Source of the DNA: Bacteroidota bacterium
GTDB lineage: Bacteria; Bacteroidota; Bacteroidia; Bacteroidales; GCA-2748055
DNA length: 11,537 bases
Reading direction: 5' to 3'
Assembly (NCBI GenBank): GCA_030592605.1
Contig: JAUVIT010000018.1
Coordinates: forward strand, 1-11,537
How positions within the stretch are numbered: the first letter of the stretch is position 1; each line of letters opens with the position of its first letter. The notes beneath the pieces were generated by a model. That model was not told where the DNA came from and did no database searches. It saw only the letters and a list, made by a program, of their open reading frames with translations. This document shows positions 7,791 to 11,537 of this stretch, piece by piece. The position numbers and the translations under genes are program-made.

Positions 7791-10700
7791 ACCTGTTCAC
7801 CTTGTAAGTAAGAACACTGTCGCGGTTCATCCCGGCCACGATAATTAGCTCCTCACCCTCAAAGTACAATAGAGATTCCACCATTCCTGAGAGCACCAGT
7901 CCACTTTCGGCCGGGGAAAGTACCTGCTCAAAAGCTACCCCATCCTTGCTCATCAGCAACAGTCCCTTGTTGGCATCGTAGTACCCGGTACTGATGTCGT
8001 AGCTATGGTCGTTACCTGCCAATAAGATGTCGGGGAATCCATCCTTGTTGAAATCCCTTACAAGGGTTTTACTTACAGGAGAAAGCTGGACCACAAGGGG
8101 AAGCTCTTCCCAACGGAAAGTCCCGCCCTCGTTCCATAGCACCTGGCTGGAGCTTGAGTTGACATGGAAGATGTGATCCATCCGTTCCTTCATATCGTCG
8201 CTAAGCATCTCTTCGAAGGTAGTATGACCGAAGGATGTATAGGTTTTGAATCTGCCTGCAAAATAGGAGGACTGACCCACCAATTCGTCGAAGTAGTTAA
8301 TTGGATATTCTTTCATCACATCGTACTGGTCCCCCCAGAAACCGGTGGATATGGGATCGATGCTGCCATTCCGATCAAGGTCCAGGGCATAAATCCTGAG
8401 CGGATACTCATCGCTAACCGTAAAGCGGTGGTTGTTCCCCAGATTCCCTGCCAGATAGTCTTCATCGCCGTCCTGGTCGAAATCCCCCGGGGTGATGGAG
8501 TACCAGATCCCGTGCATTGCTTCTATTTCCGGAATTTCCTGGATATCAAGTTTAACGCCTTCCAGATTCTTCAATACTTTAAGAGAGTTCCATTCTCTGG
8601 CAACTACCAGGTCTTCCCATCCGTCGCCGTTGTAGTCGCTCCAGGTGGCGTCGGTGACCATACCAAGCTCCAACCTGACTGCATTCTCCCTGGAAAAACT
8701 TCCATGGTCGTTCTTAACTATCCATGAGTCCTCGGAAAACGGAAAACTATACAGGGCTACCCTGCATCCAATAAATAGGTCGAGATCGCCGTCATGGTCC
8801 ATGTCGAAAGGCCTAACCACTGAGGCAGGGAAGGGATCCACCGGTAGGGGGATTCTATTGAATGTTCCCTGTTCATTGAGGTAGAGATAGTGCTGGTATT
8901 CTTCTTCCGTAGGGTTTTCGTAACCACCTGCCAGAGCTATCACGTCATTGTCCCCATCCAGATCTACATCGATGATTGCAAAACCAGATTCCGAAAAAGC
9001 TTTCTTTTCGGTGAGACCTGGCAGCAACGCTTCCTTAAACCCTTCTCCATCCCTGAGGAACACCCTGGTCGGTTGCAGGTTGGTAGCTCCAACAAGGATA
9101 TCTTCCAGTCCATCCCCGTTCAGGTCGCCCTGCTCCATTCGGGGACCAATCTGGGAGAATTTATGGGGAAGGATATTCTGGGAATAGAAGTAGTCGATAT
9201 AATCCTCCTGCTGGTGGAGGTAGTCAAGAACTCCCTTATGCTTTGAGAAAAGGTAGTCCCTGGATTCAACAGCTGCTTCCACCCTTAGTGCCTTGTCTTC
9301 GTACACTTCGATCACCTGGTTGGCTTCCAGGGAACTAAGCATAGAAATCTGCCCGGTAGTGGGCCAGGTAATTTTTATAGAATCAATTGTTTTTTTTGTT
9401 CCGAGACCGAAGTGAACTACCGGATCAACAGAGGAGATATAACCACGTGAGAGAAAATGTTCCTGGAACTGGTATGATCCATCACTCCATAGTTCTACCT
9501 TGGCCCCAAATGCAGAGGGATTTTCTTTTTTTCCGTTCAGGTGGATGCGAAGGTAGTTGCCCGATCCCTTTTCCCTTTCTAAGGTGGTGTTTTTATAGAC
9601 AAAGGCCACATCATTGAGGTTGTTGGTGATGTAATCCAGGTCACCATCGTTGTCCAGATCTGCAAATGCAGCGCCATAGGAGTAGGATTCCACCGGATCG
9701 AACCAGCGGGGCTTATTATTCACAAACTGGTATTCACCCACATTCTCAAAGGCATAGTTGTTCATTTTCGAGGGAGGGCACTTATCGATCACATGGCGGT
9801 GGTCGGCTACATGCCCGAATACTTCAGCTTTGTACCTGGTCCAGTCCTTATCGGTCATATCCCTGGGGTAACCGTTGGCAATGATCAGGTCTTTGTCCCC
9901 GTCGTTATCATAATCGGCAAAAAGCGGTGACCAGCTCCATTCCGAATGGAATATCCCCATTATCTGTCCGGTTTCGCTGTAAGGAACCATATCTCCATTG
10001 ATCAGGCCATTGTGCATATGCATCATATTACGCAGGTACTGATGCTCATACCCGTACCTGGCGTCGTTGATGTAGTAGATATATCCGAATCCATTAATCG
10101 TGGCTTTTTTCTTGTGGTAATACTCGGGCATCATATCGAGGGTAAACATATCGGGAAAGCCATCGTTGTTGATGTCGGCGATATCGTTGCCCATAGAAGA
10201 TTTGGTCTGGTAGGACATCAGGCGGGCGATCTCATTTTTGAAAGTTCCATCCTGCTGGTTGATGTAAAGCAGGTCGTTGGATATATAATCGTTTGAGATA
10301 TAGAGGTCGGGGTAGCCGTCTTTATTCACATCTGCCACAGCTATTCCCAGTCCGAAGCCTTCAAACACGATCCCGGCTTCCAGGGTCACATTGGTGAAAG
10401 TACCGTCGCCGTTGTTCCTGTAAAAGTCGTCGTTATTAATGGCACTTCCATCGGTGATTTTGGCCCGGTAGCTTGCCGAGAGCCGTTCTGTCACAAAATT
10501 GTTCAGCAGATAAAGGTCCAGATCCCCGTCGTTGTCATAATCCAGAAATGAGGAGTGTACCGAATAACTATCATCAGCCAGGCCATACTCCTCAGCCTGG
10601 TCGATGAACAACAACTCTCCGTTAGCCTGGATCCCCTGGTTAATAAAGAAGCGGTTCTTTCTCCGTTCGGCTTCTTCATGGGCAGTGCAGGTGAGATAGA

Positions 10701-11067
10701 TGTCCTTCCATCCGTCCTGGTTGATGTCAGTATAGGTAATGCCGCTATACCACTGCCCGTTATCGATGTCCCGGAAACTGGAGGTGATATCCCTAAACCT
10801 GAATTTTCCCTCATTGAGATAAATCCGGGGGGATACCTGGTTGGCAGTAAAAATGAGATCCTGTAATCCGTCGTTGTTCAGGTCCACCACTCCAACACCT
10901 GCGCCATTGTAGATATATTCAAAATTGAGCACATGCATCGAGTCGCTCTCCACCACTATGTTGTTAAAGGTGATCCCTGTCTTTGCAGGATCGAGCAGCT
11001 CAAACCTTGGTTTTTCGGAACAGGATAATACTATCAGCAATAGGGTTACCAGTAAAATATACTTCAT
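7789..11067 (-). CDS. Large VCBS/FG-GAP and ASPIC/UnbV lipoprotein beside a SusD gene (CRTAC1 family)
   Basis: The product has 1092 residues. I chose the ATG at 11067, giving MKYILLVTLLLIVLSC, a compact signal peptide with lipid Cys16 (VLSC). An upstream in-frame start at 11133 would add 22 residues before it and lies inside the terminator hairpin. Seven calcium-loop motifs begin at D62, D114, D176, D246, D298, D385 and D470. An ASPIC/UnbV domain follows at about 519-590 (FGAKVELWSDG, VHFGLG, ITWPTTGQ). Seven more motifs begin at D648, D700, D755, D811, D862, D896 and D1005, so two propellers probably flank ASPIC. Length and order fit a family often seen in Bacteroidota near SusC/SusD pairs, so surface display at a nutrient-uptake locus is likely. 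The ligand is unknown and no catalytic residues were recognised. It lies downstream of the SusD gene on the same strand, past a hairpin. Confidence 0.9.
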   Translation of the reverse strand: MKYILLVTLLLIVLSCSEKPRFELLDPAKTGITFNNIVVESDSMHVLNFEYIYNGAGVGVVDLNNDGLQDLIFTANQVSPRIYLNEGKFRFRDITSSFRDIDNGQWYSGITYTDINQDGWKDIYLTCTAHEEAERRKNRFFINQGIQANGELLFIDQAEEYGLADDSYSVHSSFLDYDNDGDLDLYLLNNFVTERLSASYRAKITDGSAINNDDFYRNNGDGTFTNVTLEAGIVFEGFGLGIAVADVNKDGYPDLYISNDYISNDLLYINQQDGTFKNEIARLMSYQTKSSMGNDIADINNDGFPDMFTLDMMPEYYHKKKATINGFGYIYYINDARYGYEHQYLRNMMHMHNGLINGDMVPYSETGQIMGIFHSEWSWSPLFADYDNDGDKDLIIANGYPRDMTDKDWTRYKAEVFGHVADHRHVIDKCPPSKMNNYAFENVGEYQFVNNKPRWFDPVESYSYGAAFADLDNDGDLDYITNNLNDVAFVYKNTTLEREKGSGNYLRIHLNGKKENPSAFGAKVELWSDGSYQFQEHFLSRGYISSVDPVVHFGLGTKKTIDSIKITWPTTGQISMLSSLEANQVIEVYEDKALRVEAAVESRDYLFSKHKGVLDYLHQQEDYIDYFYSQNILPHKFSQIGPRMEQGDLNGDGLEDILVGATNLQPTRVFLRDGEGFKEALLPGLTEKKAFSESGFAIIDVDLDGDNDVIALAGGYENPTEEEYQHYLYLNEQGTFNRIPLPVDPFPASVVRPFDMDHDGDLDLFIGCRVALYSFPFSEDSWIVKNDHGSFSRENAVRLELGMVTDATWSDYNGDGWEDLVVAREWNSLKVLKNLEGVKLDIQEIPEIEAMHGIWYSITPGDFDQDGDEDYLAGNLGNNHRFTVSDEYPLRIYALDLDRNGSIDPISTGFWGDQYDVMKEYPINYFDELVGQSSYFAGRFKTYTSFGHTTFEEMLSDDMKERMDHIFHVNSSSSQVLWNEGGTFRWEELPLVVQLSPVSKTLVRDFNKDGFPDILLAGNDHSYDISTGYYDANKGLLLMSKDGVAFEQVLSPAESGLVLSGMVESLLYFEGEELIIVAGMNRDSVLTYKVNR

Positions 11068-11077
11068 CTCTAATAAT

Positions 11078-11107
11078 CTAAAATACTGAGGAGTCCAAAG
11101 AAACAAA
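11078..11107 (-). promoter_or_regulatory. Possible Bacteroidota-type promoter for the large ASPIC lipoprotein
   Basis: On the minus strand TTTG (11107-11104) is followed after 18 nt by TATTTTAG (11085-11078), which differs at one fixed position from the -7 consensus TAnnTTTG. Transcription would begin only a few bases before the ATG at 11067, giving an almost leaderless mRNA, and the -33 element overlaps the terminator T-run. AT-rich sequence produces such matches easily, so this is weak. Confidence 0.2.
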
Positions 11108-11144
11108 AAAAAAGAGGCTGCCTGTAAGGTCAACCTCTTTTTTT
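11105..11144 (-). terminator. Intrinsic terminator after the SusD-family gene
   Basis: The arms CCTCTTTTTTT (11134-11144) and AAAAAAAGAGG (11107-11117) pair perfectly over 11 bp around a 16-nt loop, which has its own small CCT/AGG pairing. Read leftward from the SusD stop at 11166, the hairpin begins 21 nt downstream and ends in a nine-T run (11113-11105). The A and T runs flank both sides, so it could act in both directions. It separates the SusD gene from the downstream lipoprotein gene. Confidence 0.75.
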
Positions 11145-11165
11145 ATCTAATGTTAAGTAGGTAAT

Positions 11166-11537
11166 CTACCTGTTTTGAATCAGGATGTTGTTACTAACAT
11201 CAATCTGACGCTGCGGTACCGGGAAGTTAACATCCTCGGGTCCGATACTTTGTCCTGCATAGAGGAGATTTGACCAAGGCATGGTTACTTCATAAGCCAT
11301 GATTCTGGACAGGTCTGAAACCACTTCGCCCCAGCGCTGCAAGTCATAGTACCTGTGTCCTTCCTGACCCAGCTCAAGCTTTCTTTCAAACTTGATAGCA
11401 TGCATAGCAGCAGCCTGGTTTGCAAATGGCGCAGGATATTGGTTAATCACATAGTTGGCTGCGGGAGTAACACCGTCAGCTTCCATGACGAAACCAGCAG
11501 GATTAGCGGCACGTGCACGAATCTGATTCACTAATGC
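11166..11537 (-). CDS. SusD/RagB-family outer-membrane nutrient-binding lipoprotein, C-terminal part (partial)
   Basis: Only the last 123 residues are inside the window, and the frame stays open through 11537, so the true start lies beyond the right edge. The visible part begins ALVNQIRARAANP, the usual [IV]N-x-[IV]R-x-RA helix of SusD proteins. It continues with AIKFERKLELGQEGHRYYDL and then QRWGEV, the signature E-R-x-x-E-L...EG-x-R-x-x-DL-x-RWG, and closes with VPQRQIDVSNNILIQN, matching the conserved C-terminus. SusD lipoproteins sit on the cell surface as the lid of a SusC TonB-dependent channel and bind glycans or other oligomers. SusC is expected upstream, outside the window. The substrate cannot be told from this fragment. 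A strong terminator-like hairpin follows the stop. Confidence 0.95.
   Translation of the reverse strand, partial: ALVNQIRARAANPAGFVMEADGVTPAANYVINQYPAPFANQAAAMHAIKFERKLELGQEGHRYYDLQRWGEVVSDLSRIMAYEVTMPWSNLLYAGQSIGPEDVNFPVPQRQIDVSNNILIQNR

Noticed and set aside
8164..10296. Several open frames of 70-190 codons on the plus strand opposite the large ASPIC lipoprotein.
   Set aside because: They lie wholly inside a well-supported gene, arise from antisense reading of its Asp/Asn/Gly-rich repeats, and show no recognisable domain or start signal.
11068..11133. Start at 11133 for the large ASPIC lipoprotein.
   Set aside because: It would begin inside the terminator hairpin and place 22 unlikely residues before a compact lipoprotein signal that starts at 11067.

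Overview
The window looks like chromosomal DNA of a member of the Bacteroidota. It ends in the C-terminal part of a SusD/RagB-family nutrient-binding lipoprotein, carries a FISUMP-domain lipoprotein, and is rich in large secreted or lipid-anchored FG-GAP/VCBS and ASPIC/UnbV beta-propeller proteins. Most of its genes lack a clear Shine-Dalgarno sequence, which is common in this phylum. A genus cannot be named from the sequence. I saw no tRNA, rRNA, insertion sequence or CRISPR array.

Layout: (1) 90-3662 (+) is a 1190-residue predicted lipoprotein with TPRs, seven Asp-rich propeller motifs, an ASPIC/UnbV segment and a C-terminal region of about 430 residues that I cannot name. (2) 3642-5588 (-) is a polytopic membrane iron-sulfur protein of the NosR/NapH/CcoG type with an N-terminal cupredoxin domain whose ligand pattern resembles a CuA site. 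Its 3' end overlaps gene 1 by 21 bp, tail to tail. (3) A 70-bp divergent spacer with two overlapping inverted repeats separates it from gene 3. (4) 5659-7056 (+) is a membrane-anchored seven-motif propeller protein, followed after 3 bp by (5) 7060-7779 (+), a FISUMP lipoprotein. (6) 7789-11067 (-) is a 1092-residue lipoprotein with two seven-motif propellers on either side of an ASPIC/UnbV domain. (7) A terminator-like hairpin lies between it and (8) the SusD-family gene, which runs off the right edge.

How they might work together: SusD plus the large ASPIC lipoprotein on the same strand suggests a SusC/SusD outer-membrane uptake locus with an extra cell-surface protein, with SusC expected just beyond position 11537. 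The iron-sulfur/cupredoxin protein would move electrons between the membrane and the periplasmic face. Its shared divergent promoter region with the gene 3/gene 4 pair makes co-regulation plausible. No partner reductase or oxidase is visible, so its electron acceptor is unknown. The most unusual items are the CuA-like domain fused to a polyferredoxin, with Glu in place of the usual Met ligand, and the unnamed C-terminal region of gene 1.
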